Of a DNA stretch of 64,000 nt, positions 19,469 through 29,754 are shown one piece after another. A program made the translations under genes and the position numbers. Origin of the DNA: Rhodospirillales bacterium. Its GTDB lineage: Bacteria; Pseudomonadota; Alphaproteobacteria; Rhodospirillales; Thalassospiraceae. The notes below the pieces were generated by a model. The model saw nothing but the letters and a program-made list of their open reading frames with translations, searched no databases and was not told the DNA's origin. How positions within the stretch are numbered: the stretch's first letter is position 1; each line of letters opens with the position of its first letter. The stretch lies in contig JAHQVT010000006.1 of NCBI GenBank assembly GCA_019634165.1, positions 682,001-746,000 of the forward strand, read 5' to 3'.

Positions 19469-20049
19469 TAGGAGCCTTCCTTGAATTCAACCTTGACCGT
19501 CGGAACTTTCTTGTTGATCCGATCAAACACTTCCTTGCTGACATTCATTGCATTGGCAAACAAGATGACCTGTGCCTGATGCAGAACCAACGTTGCACGG
19601 CGTTCTTCTGCAAGATTTGCAATCACGTCATTAAGCGACTTGGTAAAGCCAGCTTGAACTTCTGCAAGCGCCTGATCCAGAACGCGGCTGCGACCTTGTG
19701 CAAACTTTTGGAACTCAGCAACCTTTTGCTGAAATTCCTTTTGTTTTTCCTGAAAAACGTCTGCGGCAAGCAAAGTGCGCTGCTGCGCGAGTTTCTTTTC
19801 CTCTTCGCGCAACGCTTGCTGTCTGGTTTCAATATCTTGTTGATATGCAACCTGACGTTCACGAATTTGTTTTTTGGCATCCTGCATTGCGGATGCTTCA
19901 CGCATGATGCCGGCATAATCCACGATCATAACCGACGCCAAGGTTTCCGGGTTCGGAGCGTCCTGCGCATAGGCCTGAGGCATCACTGCGACACCACAGA
20001 CAAGGGCAGAAACAACAATCAGTTTGCGTATCGACTTCATCATACTCAT
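19468..20049 (-). CDS. skp: Periplasmic chaperone Skp/OmpH family
   Basis: The 193-residue exported protein has a signal peptide ending near AYAQDA (about 28), followed by a long charged helical stretch rich in Gln, Glu, Arg and Lys (about 55-130). This matches the tentacles of the trimeric Skp chaperone, which carries unfolded outer-membrane proteins to BamA. It lies directly after bamA. Alternative starts at Met3 or Met4 cannot be ruled out. Confidence 0.92.
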   Translation of the reverse strand: MSMMKSIRKLIVVSALVCGVAVMPQAYAQDAPNPETLASVMIVDYAGIMREASAMQDAKKQIRERQVAYQQDIETRQQALREEEKKLAQQRTLLAADVFQEKQKEFQQKVAEFQKFAQGRSRVLDQALAEVQAGFTKSLNDVIANLAEERRATLVLHQAQVILFANAMNVSKEVFDRINKKVPTVKVEFKEGS

Positions 20050-22377
20050 TTAGAATCTGGTCCCGAAGTTAAGTCGGAACACTTCCTCTTTGTCGTGATC
20101 TTCTTTCAATACGGCTTGCGACAGGTCAACACCAATCGGGCCGAACGGAGATTCCCAGCCAACGCCAATACCGACAGAACCACGTATAGACCCGGTATCG
20201 TAGATTTCGCCTGCACGGGCGCCGTCAACGTCTTGCGACGAACCAAAGTCACTAAATACGCGTCCGGTTAACGCAAATTCTGATGGCAACCCAAGCGGGA
20301 AGTCCATTTGCACAGAACCGGTATAGAACGTCTTGCCCCCCAAGGCATCGCCAGTTGCCACATCTCTTGGACCGACACCAGCAGCTTCAAAACCACGAAG
20401 GTTTGCACCACCAACCAAGAAACGTTGGGAAATACGGGTATCATCGCCAACCCCAAAGATATAGCCCGTTGTCGCACGTGTCGAGAGCACCCACTCATGT
20501 TCACGGTCCAGCGGATAATAATATCCACCTTCAACCCGTGTCCGCAAATAGGTCTCATCTCCCCCTAACCCGGCGAAATCATTCGACAGACGGGCAAAAT
20601 ATCCCTCGGTTGGTGAAATTGCGCTATCACGCTTGTCATATGAAAGCGTATGCCCAATCGCGGATTCAACAAACTCTGTATCCTCAGCCAACAGCAGACG
20701 AGATGCATCGGTGCTGCTAATATTCGAATAACTGTTTTGCTCAAGCGTGTAGCGGAACGAGTGGGATAGGTCTTCTGTATACTTAAATCCAGCGCGCAGA
20801 CGCCCACCTGTTTGTTCTTCGTCGTATGAACTTTCGTCCTGGTTGTCTTCTTCACGACGATAAATGTCAAACCCTGCGGCGATTTCCCGGTCAAGGAAAT
20901 AGGGCTCAGTGAAGGACAGGTCAATTTGTTGATCCGAAGAACCCAGCGTGAAGTTCAAGCGAAGATCTTGCCCCTTACCAAGCAGGTTGCGTTCACGGAT
21001 ACCAAGTTGACCAAAAGCACCATCATCCGTGCCATAGCCTGCACCGATCGAAAACTCACCAGTGGATTTTTCTTCAATATCAACTTCAATAACGGTTTGA
21101 TCTGGCGATTGCCCCGGCAGCGTCTTTACATCCACTGACTTAAAGAAGTTCAGATTTTCAATACGCTGTTTCGATCGCTTCATTTTGGAGCTGCTAAACG
21201 CATCCCCTTCAACCAAGCGGAACTCACGACGGATAACGTCATCAAGGGTGCGAACGTTGCCGACGACATTGATACGTTCGACATAAACCTTTGGCCCTTC
21301 GGCAATCGTAAAGGTCAAATCGATCGTACTTGTTTCGCGGTTACGCTGAACATTCGGGCGGATGTCAATAAATGCATATCCCTGGTCACCGACACTGTCG
21401 GTCAATGCATCCACAGCATCATCTACCAAGTTTGCGTTATACCACTCACCCTTCTCGATTTCGATCAGCGGCATTAAGGCTTCTGGATCAATCTTGTCGA
21501 TCTGGGAAACAATCTTAATCTCGCCAAACTGATAACGTTTTCCTTCACTCACCGTGTATGTGATGAAAAAATCAGAACGATCAGGGGTTAATTCCGCAAC
21601 GGATGAAAGAACCTGAAAATCGGCGTAACCAGCCGAAAGATAGAACCGACGAAGGAGTTCGCGGTCAAATGTGACGCGATCAGGATCGTAATTGTCATCG
21701 GATGTCAGGATTTTCCACCACGCACTTTCAGTGGTGCGAACAACCTCTGAAAGATCACCGTCATCAAAGGCCTTGTTGCCGACGAAGTTGATCTTACGAA
21801 TGCCTGTTGCATCCCCCTCGTCTATCTCAAATACAAGATCGACACGGTTTTGCTCAAGCTGGATGACCTTGGGTTCTACAGTTGCGGCAAAACGACCGCT
21901 GCGGCGATAAAGCTCAAGCACACGCTGAACGTCAGACTGCACCTTTGTTCTGGTGTAAACAACGCGCGGACGAAGCTGAAGCTCAGTGCCCAGCACGTCA
22001 TCCTTCAAACGTTGGTTACCCTCAAACGCGATGCGGTTGATGATCGGGTTTTCGACAACGTTTACTTGCAGCACACCCTGATTAAAGGAAAAGGATACGT
22101 CGGCGAATAAGCCAGTAGAAAACAACGCTTTAAGAGACTCGTTAATCTTTTGCGCGTCGTAGCTATCACCAGCAGCGACCGTCAAATAGGCGTTGACAGT
22201 CCCACTTTCAATTCGGTTATTACCCTCAACCCGTATATCACGGATCAGCCCTGAACTCTGTTGGGCAAATGCTGCCACTGGAATGATCGCTGGCGCCGTT
22301 CCGCCAAGCAAGGCTGCAATAACTGCAACCGCTTTTACCTTACGCAGCAAGTTAACCCCCCTGTTGCTGTCACGCAT
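20050..22377 (-). CDS. bamA: Outer membrane protein assembly factor BamA
   Basis: BamA is the central subunit of the machine that inserts beta-barrel proteins into the outer membrane. The 775 residues have a signal peptide (cleaved near AFAQ, about 38), POTRA domains (about 40-370) and a C-terminal 16-strand barrel. The C-terminal Phe of NFGTRF is the expected barrel signal. Within the barrel, RFLVGGANLRGFE is the conserved VRGF-type loop 6 motif. It lies between rseP and skp with contact or 1-bp overlap. Confidence 0.97.
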   Translation of the reverse strand: MRDSNRGVNLLRKVKAVAVIAALLGGTAPAIIPVAAFAQQSSGLIRDIRVEGNNRIESGTVNAYLTVAAGDSYDAQKINESLKALFSTGLFADVSFSFNQGVLQVNVVENPIINRIAFEGNQRLKDDVLGTELQLRPRVVYTRTKVQSDVQRVLELYRRSGRFAATVEPKVIQLEQNRVDLVFEIDEGDATGIRKINFVGNKAFDDGDLSEVVRTTESAWWKILTSDDNYDPDRVTFDRELLRRFYLSAGYADFQVLSSVAELTPDRSDFFITYTVSEGKRYQFGEIKIVSQIDKIDPEALMPLIEIEKGEWYNANLVDDAVDALTDSVGDQGYAFIDIRPNVQRNRETSTIDLTFTIAEGPKVYVERINVVGNVRTLDDVIRREFRLVEGDAFSSSKMKRSKQRIENLNFFKSVDVKTLPGQSPDQTVIEVDIEEKSTGEFSIGAGYGTDDGAFGQLGIRERNLLGKGQDLRLNFTLGSSDQQIDLSFTEPYFLDREIAAGFDIYRREEDNQDESSYDEEQTGGRLRAGFKYTEDLSHSFRYTLEQNSYSNISSTDASRLLLAEDTEFVESAIGHTLSYDKRDSAISPTEGYFARLSNDFAGLGGDETYLRTRVEGGYYYPLDREHEWVLSTRATTGYIFGVGDDTRISQRFLVGGANLRGFEAAGVGPRDVATGDALGGKTFYTGSVQMDFPLGLPSEFALTGRVFSDFGSSQDVDGARAGEIYDTGSIRGSVGIGVGWESPFGPIGVDLSQAVLKEDHDKEEVFRLNFGTRF

Positions 22378-23483
22378 TAGCCAGCAAGTCCTTTGAGGAA
22401 ACTAAAGACACCCAATTGCGTCAAATCGTTCCACGTTGCAAAAATTATTAAGCTGAATACCAAACCCGCGCCGATACGGAAACCATATTCTTGTGCTTTT
22501 GCCCCCAATGGCTTACCGCGAATTGCCTCAATCGCGTAAAACACAAGATGTCCCCCATCCAGAACCGGAACAGGCATCAGGTTGATCAAGCCAAGACTGA
22601 TCGACAAATACCCCATAAAGAACAAGAGTGGCCCCAATCCGCCTTCGGCAACCTCACCAGACATTTGTGCAATCCGGATCGGACCACCTAGCTCGGAACT
22701 ATCCCGATCGCCACTGATCATTTCACCAAGGGCGGCGAATGTCTGAGTCGTAAGCATATAGGTCGTTTCAAACGACCTGCTTACAGCTTCAATCACACTA
22801 TCCCGGCTCGTTTCAAATGCACCAGCAGTAATTCCGAGACGTCCAAATGTTTGAATAGTCTCACCTTCTTCGGCCTCGATTGCCTCAGGCGTGACAGTAA
22901 GTTCAATATTCTGATCTTCACGCAGAACATACAGCGCAAGAGGTTCCGCCGGATGGGCGCGCACAATTTCGGAAAGTTCTGAGAACCATTCAATTGCTTG
23001 CCCATCAATTCCCGTGATTCGGTCATCTGTCAGAAGACCCGCAGCGGCCGCAGGACTGTTTTCAAGAACGTCGCCAACAACTGGCAATGCACGCTGCTGA
23101 CCAACGGCTGCGAACAACACGGTAAAGACCACAATGGCAAAAATGAAGTTTGCAAGCGGGCCCGCAAAGACAATCGCCGCGCGTGCGGCCACACCCTTAT
23201 GATGAAAAGCGTATTTTTCTTCATCGGCGTTCAGGTCGTCGCGTTGCCCGGCACTGGCTGGGTTCATGTCGCCAAACATCTTCACATAGCCGCCAAGCGG
23301 GATCAGGCTAACCTTCCAACGGGTTCCCTTTTTATCCTGCCAACCAAACAGTTCAGGCCCAAAACCAATTGAAAATGCTTCGACTTTGACGCCGTTTTTG
23401 ATCGCAACCCAATAATGTCCATATTCGTGAACGAATACGAGAACAGACAGCACAAAAAGAAAGGCAAGTAAGGTTTCCATCAA
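22377..23483 (-). CDS. rseP: Site-2 zinc metalloprotease RseP/MmpA
   Basis: This intramembrane protease cleaves anti-sigma factors or other membrane substrates. The 368 residues have the zinc motif VHEYGH (about 18-23) in the first membrane helix and the second motif NLMPVPVLDGGH (about 307-318) near the C terminus. Only one PDZ domain is evident (about 125-190), so the protein is shorter than E. coli RseP (450 residues, two PDZ), as in Caulobacter MmpA. Confidence 0.95.
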   Translation of the reverse strand: MMETLLAFLFVLSVLVFVHEYGHYWVAIKNGVKVEAFSIGFGPELFGWQDKKGTRWKVSLIPLGGYVKMFGDMNPASAGQRDDLNADEEKYAFHHKGVAARAAIVFAGPLANFIFAIVVFTVLFAAVGQQRALPVVGDVLENSPAAAAGLLTDDRITGIDGQAIEWFSELSEIVRAHPAEPLALYVLREDQNIELTVTPEAIEAEEGETIQTFGRLGITAGAFETSRDSVIEAVSRSFETTYMLTTQTFAALGEMISGDRDSSELGGPIRIAQMSGEVAEGGLGPLLFFMGYLSISLGLINLMPVPVLDGGHLVFYAIEAIRGKPLGAKAQEYGFRIGAGLVFSLIIFATWNDLTQLGVFSFLKGLAG

Positions 23484-23518
23484 GACGTCCCATTATCCGG
23501 TCAGACCGGAGATTTAAC

Positions 23519-24679
23519 TCAAATTTCTGCAATCATCGCAATAGTTTCACGGCGTACCAGCGCATCTGTTTCAAACACCTGATCCAGATGTGTCAGCTTC
23601 TCACTGCCTATCTTTGCCATAGTGGCTTCGACAATCTCGGCAATTTCAAGGAAACCGATTTTGTCTTTCAAAAAGGCATCGACAGCAACTTCATTCGCCC
23701 CATTCAGGACAGTAGGCAGTGTCCCACCTTCCTGCAAGGCTTCTCGTGCTAAACGAAGTGCCGGGAAGCGTTCTATGTCTGGTCTCTGGAAGTTCAAGCT
23801 TCCGATCGTGGCAAAATCAAGACGCGCTACATCTACCTTGATCCGATCAGGCCATGAAAGCGCATAGGCAATCGGTGTGCGCATGTCCGGTGAACCAAGC
23901 TGTGCAAGCACAGAACCGTCGGAATATTCGACCATGCTATGTACGACGGATTGAGGATGCACAACAATTTCAATGCGTTCTTCAGATACAGGAAATAAAT
24001 GCCAAGCTTCGATAAGCTCAAGCCCTTTATTCATCATCGACGCAGAATCGATCGAAATTTTTGCGCCCATTTCCCAGTTTGGATGGGCCAATGCTTGCGC
24101 ACGGGTAACAGACTTCATATCAGCCAGCGACCATTCCCGGAACGGACCACCGGAAGCTGTGAGCAAGATTCGGTCAACCCGGTCTTCAACCCGGTCTTCG
24201 AGAACTTGGAAAATAGCACTGTGTTCGGAGTCAACCGGGATAAGGGTCGCATTGTGTTTTACGACCTCGGCTGTCATCAACGCACCGGCACACACCAACG
24301 TTTCCTTATTGGCAAGCCCAACACGCGCGCCACGTCGAATGGCCGCCAAGGTTGGCTTTAACCCCGCAGCCCCGACAATTGCCGCGATAACGATATCAGA
24401 CGGACGTTCTGCCGCCTCAATCAACGCGCTTTCACCAGCACCGACTTCGATATCGGTACTGGTCAAGGCATCACAAAGCTGATTGTAATAAGCCGGGTCA
24501 CCGATGACGGCGCATTTTGCCCCAACGTCTTTGGCAATAGCAGCCAATGCTTCAACATTGCTATGTGCGGTAACTGCATCAACGCTGTATTTGTCAGCGT
24601 GGCTTTTAAGAATATCGACCGTACTGGTCCCAATCGACCCGGTAACACCAAAAACACTGACCGATTTCTTCAAAGTCAT
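23519..24679 (-). CDS. dxr: 1-deoxy-D-xylulose 5-phosphate reductoisomerase
   Basis: It makes 2-C-methylerythritol 4-phosphate, the first committed step of the non-mevalonate isoprenoid route, which feeds UppS in the same operon. The 386 residues have the NADPH-binding GVTGSIGTSTVDIL (about 11-24), LANKETLVCAGALM (about 122) and ISIDSASMMNKGLELIEAWHLF (about 205). It lies 38 bp after cdsA and 35 bp before rseP. Confidence 0.97.
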   Translation of the reverse strand: MTLKKSVSVFGVTGSIGTSTVDILKSHADKYSVDAVTAHSNVEALAAIAKDVGAKCAVIGDPAYYNQLCDALTSTDIEVGAGESALIEAAERPSDIVIAAIVGAAGLKPTLAAIRRGARVGLANKETLVCAGALMTAEVVKHNATLIPVDSEHSAIFQVLEDRVEDRVDRILLTASGGPFREWSLADMKSVTRAQALAHPNWEMGAKISIDSASMMNKGLELIEAWHLFPVSEERIEIVVHPQSVVHSMVEYSDGSVLAQLGSPDMRTPIAYALSWPDRIKVDVARLDFATIGSLNFQRPDIERFPALRLAREALQEGGTLPTVLNGANEVAVDAFLKDKIGFLEIAEIVEATMAKIGSEKLTHLDQVFETDALVRRETIAMIAEI

Positions 24680-24717
24680 TAAACACCTGTGTGCAAACGG
24701 CCGGTTACATGACCGCC

Positions 24718-25536
24718 TTATCGCAGAGCGAGCCCGACGAAACAGATCATAACAAATGCGACCGGAAACACCGACAACATACCATCAGCCCGATCAAGCA
24801 AACCGCCGTGCCCCGGTATCAGATTACTGCTGTCTTTAACCTTGAAATGGCGTTTTAGCGCAGATTCACCAAGATCACCAATCTGTGCCACAACGGCCAA
24901 GGCCATACTCACGATTACAATTGTCCAATTAACAGCATCAGCACTGAAATAAGTCACCAACCCGCCAATCAAACCAGCGCATGCCATCCCGCCGATCAAT
25001 CCAGCCCAGGTTTTCTTGGGGCTGAAACGTGGTGCAAGCTTTGGCCCACCAATCGCCTTACCAAAGGCATAGCCGCCCGTATCGGTCGCCCAAACAAGGA
25101 AGAACAACCACATGATGGTCAAAAGGCCGTCACCATCCTGATTGCGCAGCCACAAGGCTGCCAATCCGGCAATTGATATATAAAGCACACCAAACCCGGC
25201 AAGCAGCCAGTTTGGACCAGATCGCGCTGCAGCGATGATCACACCAATTGCGATTGGCATAATAATATATTCTTCCTGCCCTGTTGCTTGCATCAGCATT
25301 GCGACACCAAGGGCAACAGCAACGACAACAGAAATCCCTGTTGAATGACCTGGCGCGCACATTCGCGACCATTCCCACATCATTCCAGCGGAAAATAAGA
25401 ACAGAAGAATATCGAAATAAGGGGATCCGAACCAGACCGCGGCAATTGCCACAGGCGTCATAACCAACGCAGAAAGAATGCGTGGCATCAGTCCGGAATT
25501 AGTATCTTTTTGACGTTCGGCTTCAGATGACTGCAC
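24718..25536 (-). CDS. cdsA: Phosphatidate cytidylyltransferase
   Basis: It makes CDP-diacylglycerol from phosphatidate and CTP, the branch point of phospholipid synthesis. I chose the GTG at 25536, which has GGGAG about 9 nt upstream and overlaps uppS by 14 bp; this gives 272 residues (starts MQSSEAERQK). The open frame to 25620 would overlap uppS by about 100 bp. About eight membrane helices are visible, and the C-terminal signature includes KKTWAGLIGG and HGGLLDRADGML. Confidence 0.93.
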   Translation of the reverse strand: MQSSEAERQKDTNSGLMPRILSALVMTPVAIAAVWFGSPYFDILLFLFSAGMMWEWSRMCAPGHSTGISVVVAVALGVAMLMQATGQEEYIIMPIAIGVIIAAARSGPNWLLAGFGVLYISIAGLAALWLRNQDGDGLLTIMWLFFLVWATDTGGYAFGKAIGGPKLAPRFSPKKTWAGLIGGMACAGLIGGLVTYFSADAVNWTIVIVSMALAVVAQIGDLGESALKRHFKVKDSSNLIPGHGGLLDRADGMLSVFPVAFVMICFVGLALR

Positions 25537-26263
25537 CAAAACGCCGCTCCCGTCCGGCAAAGTTGTCAATGGCTTTTTCCAGATGGCTACGATCAAAATC
25601 TGGCCACAGAACATCCTCAAAGACGAACTCGGTATAGGCCGACTGCCAGAGCAGGAAATTGCTGATCCGCTGTTCCCCGCTGGTTCTGATCAAAAGATCA
25701 GGGTCTGGGATACCAACAGTCGACAAATTCTGTTCGATCAAATCTTCCGTAACCGCGTCTGCGGAAAGTTCCCCGGATGCCACTTTTTGCGCAATCTCGC
25801 GCACGGCATGCGTAATTTCGGCACGTGCGCCATAACTCAGCGCAATCGTCAGATTAAGACGTGTATTTTCAGACGTTTTCTGTTCGGCTTTGCTCAAAAG
25901 ATCGCGAATATCATCGGCAAACCGATTGCGATCACCAATGATGCGAAGCTTCACACCATTTTTGTGCAAATTGGCCAATTCACGTTTTAAGAACAGCCGC
26001 AAAAGCCCCATCAAATCACTGACTTCGCTTTCCGGGCGTTTCCAGTTTTCTGTCGAAAACCCATAAAGCGTCAAATATTCAATGCCAAGTTCAACAGATG
26101 CTTCGATTGTTCGACGCACAGCGTCAACACCGGCACGATGGCCCATCGTACGCGGACGTCCACGACCACGGGCCCAGCGTCCGTTGCCATCCATGATGAT
26201 GGCAACATGACGTGGGACTGATTGCGGTTCTGAGGGTTGAGATTGCGAAGAAAGCACAGCCAT
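25523..26263 (-). CDS. uppS: Undecaprenyl diphosphate synthase (cis-prenyltransferase)
   Basis: It extends farnesyl diphosphate to the C55 carrier lipid used for peptidoglycan and O-antigen. The 246 residues carry the conserved IIMDGNGRWARGRG (catalytic Asp about 25), FSTENWKRP and RTSGEQRISNFLLWQSAYTEF. The start follows frr by 2 bp and the end overlaps cdsA. Confidence 0.96.
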   Translation of the reverse strand: MAVLSSQSQPSEPQSVPRHVAIIMDGNGRWARGRGRPRTMGHRAGVDAVRRTIEASVELGIEYLTLYGFSTENWKRPESEVSDLMGLLRLFLKRELANLHKNGVKLRIIGDRNRFADDIRDLLSKAEQKTSENTRLNLTIALSYGARAEITHAVREIAQKVASGELSADAVTEDLIEQNLSTVGIPDPDLLIRTSGEQRISNFLLWQSAYTEFVFEDVLWPDFDRSHLEKAIDNFAGRERRFGAVI

Positions 26264-26265
26264 AA

Positions 26266-26829
26266 TCAGACTTGCATGATTTCCTGTTCTTTATGCGACA
26301 GCGACTCATCGATCTCGCCGATGACTTTATCTGTCAGCTTTTGGATTTCTTTTTCTTCGTCATGCATCTCGTCTTTGGAGATAACGCTGTCTTTTTCCCA
26401 TTTTTTCAACTGGTCCATGCCGTCACGACGGACATTGCGCACCGAAATTTTGGCCTGTTCGGCATATTTTCCGGCAACCTTGGACAGCTCAGCACGACGT
26501 TCTTCATTCAATGCCGGGATCGGCACGCGAACAAGAGTTCCGTCCGCAGCCGGGTTAAGGCCAAGACCAGCATCACGAATGGCTTTTTCGACGGACTTCA
26601 CCATCGTTTTGTCCCAGACCTGAACCGAAAGCATACGGGATTCAGGAACACTAACGGATGCCACCTGATTAAGCGGGGTTGGAACGCCATAGGCTTCAAC
26701 CATGACCGGCTCAAGAAGGCTTACACTGGCACGTCCGGTGCGCAGACCGGTAAATTCCTTGTGCAACACTTCGACAGCGCCTGCCATACGGCGGGACAGG
26801 TCCTTTTTTAGGGCAGCAACGTCAGACAC
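26266..26829 (-). CDS. frr: Ribosome recycling factor
   Basis: With EF-G it splits post-termination ribosomes. The 187 residues are of standard length, with [22 protein letters not shown] near the N terminus and [18 protein letters not shown] in the three-helix bundle. It lies 2 bp after pyrH, in the usual tsf-pyrH-frr-uppS order. Confidence 0.97.
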   Translation of the reverse strand: MSDVAALKKDLSRRMAGAVEVLHKEFTGLRTGRASVSLLEPVMVEAYGVPTPLNQVASVSVPESRMLSVQVWDKTMVKSVEKAIRDAGLGLNPAADGTLVRVPIPALNEERRAELSKVAGKYAEQAKISVRNVRRDGMDQLKKWEKDSVISKDEMHDEEKEIQKLTDKVIGEIDESLSHKEQEIMQV

Positions 26830-26831
26830 GT

Positions 26832-27563
26832 TCAGTCTCCATTCGAAATAATCGTAAACGTCCCCTTCGCACAGACAACGTCTGCGAAGGCACCCGGATT
26901 ATGCAGAGAAAACACAATAACCGGAATATCATTTTCGCGAGCCAAAGAAATAGCCGATGCATCCATAACACGCAAATCTTTGGACAAAACATCCATATAT
27001 GTCAGGGAATCATAACGTTCCGCCGTCGGGTCTGTTTTCGGGTCAGCGGTGTAAACACCATCAACCTGAGTGCCCTTAAGCAACGCATCACAGCCCATTT
27101 CAACCGCACGCAACGCAGCAGCGGTGTCCGTCGTAAAGAACGGGTTGCCTGTACCAGCAGCAAAGATCACAACGCGACCTTTTTCCATGTGGCGCACGGC
27201 ACGACGACGGATGTAAGGCTCACAGACAGAAGACATCGGGATCGCCGACTGGACACGGGTTTGGATACCATGGCGCTCAAGCGCGTTTTGAACCGCGAGC
27301 GCATTCATGATGGTGGCTAACATGCCCATATAGTCGGCCGTGGCACGTTCCATGCCCTGAGAGGCACCCTTGACGCCGCGGAAGATATTCCCGCCGCCAA
27401 TAACCATACAAACTTCGGCACCCATGTCGTGAACGGCTTTGATTTCGCTGGCAATCCGGTCAACCGTTTCCGGGTCAATACCATATTGCTGTTTCCCTAA
27501 AAGCCCCTCACCAGAAAGCTTAAGAAGGACGCGGCGAAATTTCAGTTGGCCGTTTTCTGCCAT
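26832..27563 (-). CDS. pyrH: UMP kinase
   Basis: It phosphorylates UMP to UDP for pyrimidine nucleotide synthesis. The 243-residue amino-acid-kinase fold shows [13 protein letters not shown] (about 11), [10 protein letters not shown] (about 55) and [20 protein letters not shown] (about 133). A terminator-like hairpin lies between tsf and this gene, so it may also start its own transcript. Confidence 0.97.
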   Translation of the reverse strand: MAENGQLKFRRVLLKLSGEGLLGKQQYGIDPETVDRIASEIKAVHDMGAEVCMVIGGGNIFRGVKGASQGMERATADYMGMLATIMNALAVQNALERHGIQTRVQSAIPMSSVCEPYIRRRAVRHMEKGRVVIFAAGTGNPFFTTDTAAALRAVEMGCDALLKGTQVDGVYTADPKTDPTAERYDSLTYMDVLSKDLRVMDASAISLARENDIPVIVFSLHNPGAFADVVCAKGTFTIISNGD

Positions 27564-27635
27564 GTATCAATGCCTCTTAAATGCCGATGTAGCGCATTGC
27601 CCAAAGCACGGGAAATGCAAAATTCAGATATAAAA

Positions 27636-27683
27636 AGACCGGCGAGTAACAGGGCGGATTTGCGCTGCCGACCTCGCCGGTCT
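27636..27683 (-). terminator. Terminator-like hairpin after tsf
   Basis: AGACCGGCGAG (27636-27646) pairs perfectly with CTCGCCGGTCT (27673-27683) across a 26-nt loop. On the reverse strand it is followed by TTTTTATAT. It lies between tsf and pyrH and probably reduces or ends the rpsB-tsf transcript. Confidence 0.7.
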
Positions 27684-27730
27684 GGATCATACACGAAATG
27701 ATGCTTAACGCACCATTCCGATAAGATGTT

Positions 27731-28654
27731 TTATTTGTTCAGCTGCTCAGCAACTTCGGCCGCAAAGTCTTTTTCTTCTTTCTCGATACCTTCACCGAGT
27801 TCGAAGCGTACAAAACCTTTAAGGGTGATCGGCTTGCCAGCTTCTTTGGCAGTGTTTTCGATCACGGTTTTGACTTTGTTTTCACCGTCAATAACGAAGG
27901 TCTGTTCAACCAGAACAACCTGCTCGTAATATTTACGGATACGACCTTCGATCATTTTTTCAATGATCTCTGCCGGACGGCCGGATTCTTTGGCCTGATC
28001 GGTCAGAACTGCTTTTTCACGTTCGACCAATTCCGGATCCAGATCTTCAACCGTTGCCGAAGCTGGGTTGGTTGCAGCAATGTGCATTGCGATCTGTTTA
28101 CCAAGACCATCAAGAACAGCGGCATCTGCTTCAGATTCCAGAGCCACCAGAACGCCAATTTTACCGAGATCGGTAGCAACAGCGGAGTGGATGTAAGAAG
28201 CTACAACACCTTTTTCGACCGACAGACCAGCCGAGCGACGCAGGGACATGTTTTCGCCGATTTTGGCGATCATGTGGGTGACCTGCTCTTCAACGTTACG
28301 TGACGTGCCCGGGAAAGCCGCAGCTTTAAGCGCATCAACATCGCCGTTTACAGCAACAGCCTGAACTGCGATGTCGCCAACGAACTTCTGGAAGTCTTCG
28401 TTACGCGAAACAAAGTCGGTTTCAGCGTTCAGCTCGACAACTGCACCTTTGGTGCCGTCGACAGCAACAGCAACCAGACCTTCAGCAGCAACACGGCCTG
28501 CTTTCTTGGCAGCATTTGCAAGACCTTTGGTACGCAACCAGTCAACGGCTGCATCAACATTACCATCGGTTTCGGAAAGCGCTTTTTTGCAATCCATCAT
28601 GCCAGCGCCGGTGGTTTCGCGAAGCTCTTTCACGAGAGCAGCGGTAATAGCCAT
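27731..28654 (-). CDS. tsf: Elongation factor Ts
   Basis: It exchanges GDP for GTP on EF-Tu. The 307 residues have the N-terminal UBA-like segment with [16 protein letters not shown] (about 10) and VDWLRTKGL, then [12 protein letters not shown] (about 80) of the core. It follows rpsB by 86 bp, with a hairpin in the gap. Confidence 0.97.
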   Translation of the reverse strand: MAITAALVKELRETTGAGMMDCKKALSETDGNVDAAVDWLRTKGLANAAKKAGRVAAEGLVAVAVDGTKGAVVELNAETDFVSRNEDFQKFVGDIAVQAVAVNGDVDALKAAAFPGTSRNVEEQVTHMIAKIGENMSLRRSAGLSVEKGVVASYIHSAVATDLGKIGVLVALESEADAAVLDGLGKQIAMHIAATNPASATVEDLDPELVEREKAVLTDQAKESGRPAEIIEKMIEGRIRKYYEQVVLVEQTFVIDGENKVKTVIENTAKEAGKPITLKGFVRFELGEGIEKEEKDFAAEVAEQLNK

Positions 28655-28694
28655 TTTTTAAGCCCCTATTACGCAATCAAGTTAACACCTAAGA

Positions 28695-28720
28695 AAACGG
28701 CGGCATGCTAGCCGCCGTTT
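28695..28720 (-). terminator. Hairpin between rpsB and tsf
   Basis: AAACGGCGGC (28695-28704) pairs perfectly with GCCGCCGTTT (28711-28720), loop 6 nt. Read on the reverse strand it is followed by TTCTTAGG, a weak T-tract. It probably acts as a partial terminator or mRNA-stabilising hairpin between the two genes. Confidence 0.65.
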
Positions 28721-28740
28721 AATCGGGTACAAAATGAAAG

Positions 28741-29523
28741 TTATGCGGAAGCTGCTTCAGCAGCTGCTTCTTCAGTCGCGTTCGCTTCAGCCGGAACTTC
28801 TTCCGCTTCGCCGAGATCCGCGCCAGATGCGGTCATTTCTTCCTGGATACCATCGAGAACTGAACCAACGAACAGATCGCAATAAAGCTGGATCGCACGG
28901 ATCGCGTCATCGTTACCCGGAACCGGAAACTGAACGTGTGCCGGATCAGAGTTGGAGTCGAGGATCGCGACGACCGGGATCTTCAGATTTTTTGCATCTT
29001 GAATAGCAAGTGCTTCTTTGTTGGTGTCAACCACGACAATAATGTCCGGCAGACCACCCATGTCCTTAATACCGCCAAGTGCGCGCTCAAGCTTGTCGCG
29101 CGAACGGGTCAGGTTCAGGATTTCTTTTTTGGTCAGACCTTCCGCACCATTGGCCAGGATTTCTTCCTGTTCTTTGAGGCGTTTGATCGAGTTGGAAACA
29201 GTGTTCCAGTTGGTCAGCATGCCGCCGAGCCAGCGATGGTTCACGTAATACTGGCCGCAACGTTTTGCAGCTTCAGCAATGATCGGCGAAGCTTGACGCT
29301 TGGTGCCGACAAAAAGAACACGACCACCCGAAGCAGTTACGTCGCGAACGGCCTGCATCGCACGATGCAGCATCGGGACGGTTTCCTGCAGATTCAGGAT
29401 GTGGATGTCGTTACGTGCACCGAAGATGTACTGTTTCATCTTCGGATTCCAACGGCGGGTGTGGTGACCAAAGTGGACACCAGCTTCCATGAGCTGGCGC
29501 ATGGTAAAGGTTGGCAAAGCCAT
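28741..29523 (-). CDS. rpsB: 30S ribosomal protein S2
   Basis: The ATG at 29523 ([20 protein letters not shown]) follows a good AGGAAT ribosome-binding site, giving 260 residues. The open frame up to 29682 is an in-frame extension through the leader, not protein. The core has [16 protein letters not shown] and [11 protein letters not shown]. The C-terminal about 35 residues form an acidic Ala/Glu tail beyond the E. coli length, as is common in alphaproteobacteria. First gene of rpsB-tsf. Confidence 0.96.
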   Translation of the reverse strand: MALPTFTMRQLMEAGVHFGHHTRRWNPKMKQYIFGARNDIHILNLQETVPMLHRAMQAVRDVTASGGRVLFVGTKRQASPIIAEAAKRCGQYYVNHRWLGGMLTNWNTVSNSIKRLKEQEEILANGAEGLTKKEILNLTRSRDKLERALGGIKDMGGLPDIIVVVDTNKEALAIQDAKNLKIPVVAILDSNSDPAHVQFPVPGNDDAIRAIQLYCDLFVGSVLDGIQEEMTASGADLGEAEEVPAEANATEEAAAEAASA

Positions 29524-29555
29524 GATAATTCCTACCTTTTTCCGGTTAATACCTC

Positions 29556-29636
29556 CGCGAAAGGGAACTTCATGCCTCATGCATGAAACACCGGATGGAC
29601 GAGTTGCCATATGACGGCAGTCGCCGCTCTTTCGCG
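29556..29636 (-). promoter_or_regulatory. Structured 5' leader of rpsB
   Basis: CGCGAAAG (29556-29563) is fully complementary to CTTTCGCG (29629-29636). The enclosed region holds a second hairpin, TTCATGC (29569-29575) with GCATGAA (29581-29587). The structure ends about 33 nt before the rpsB start codon, next to the GGAGG-like segment. Autogenous control by S2 through an rpsB leader is known in other bacteria; that this leader works so is inference. Confidence 0.5.
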
Positions 29637-29754
29637 TGCGATGTTCGGGGCGGTTTTTAATCCCGTCCCGCAAAGAATGCAAGCCCTAAAGTACCAACAA
29701 ATACGCGGTTTGTGAACCTAAGGCCCGATCACACCTGCCAAGCAGATGAAATCA

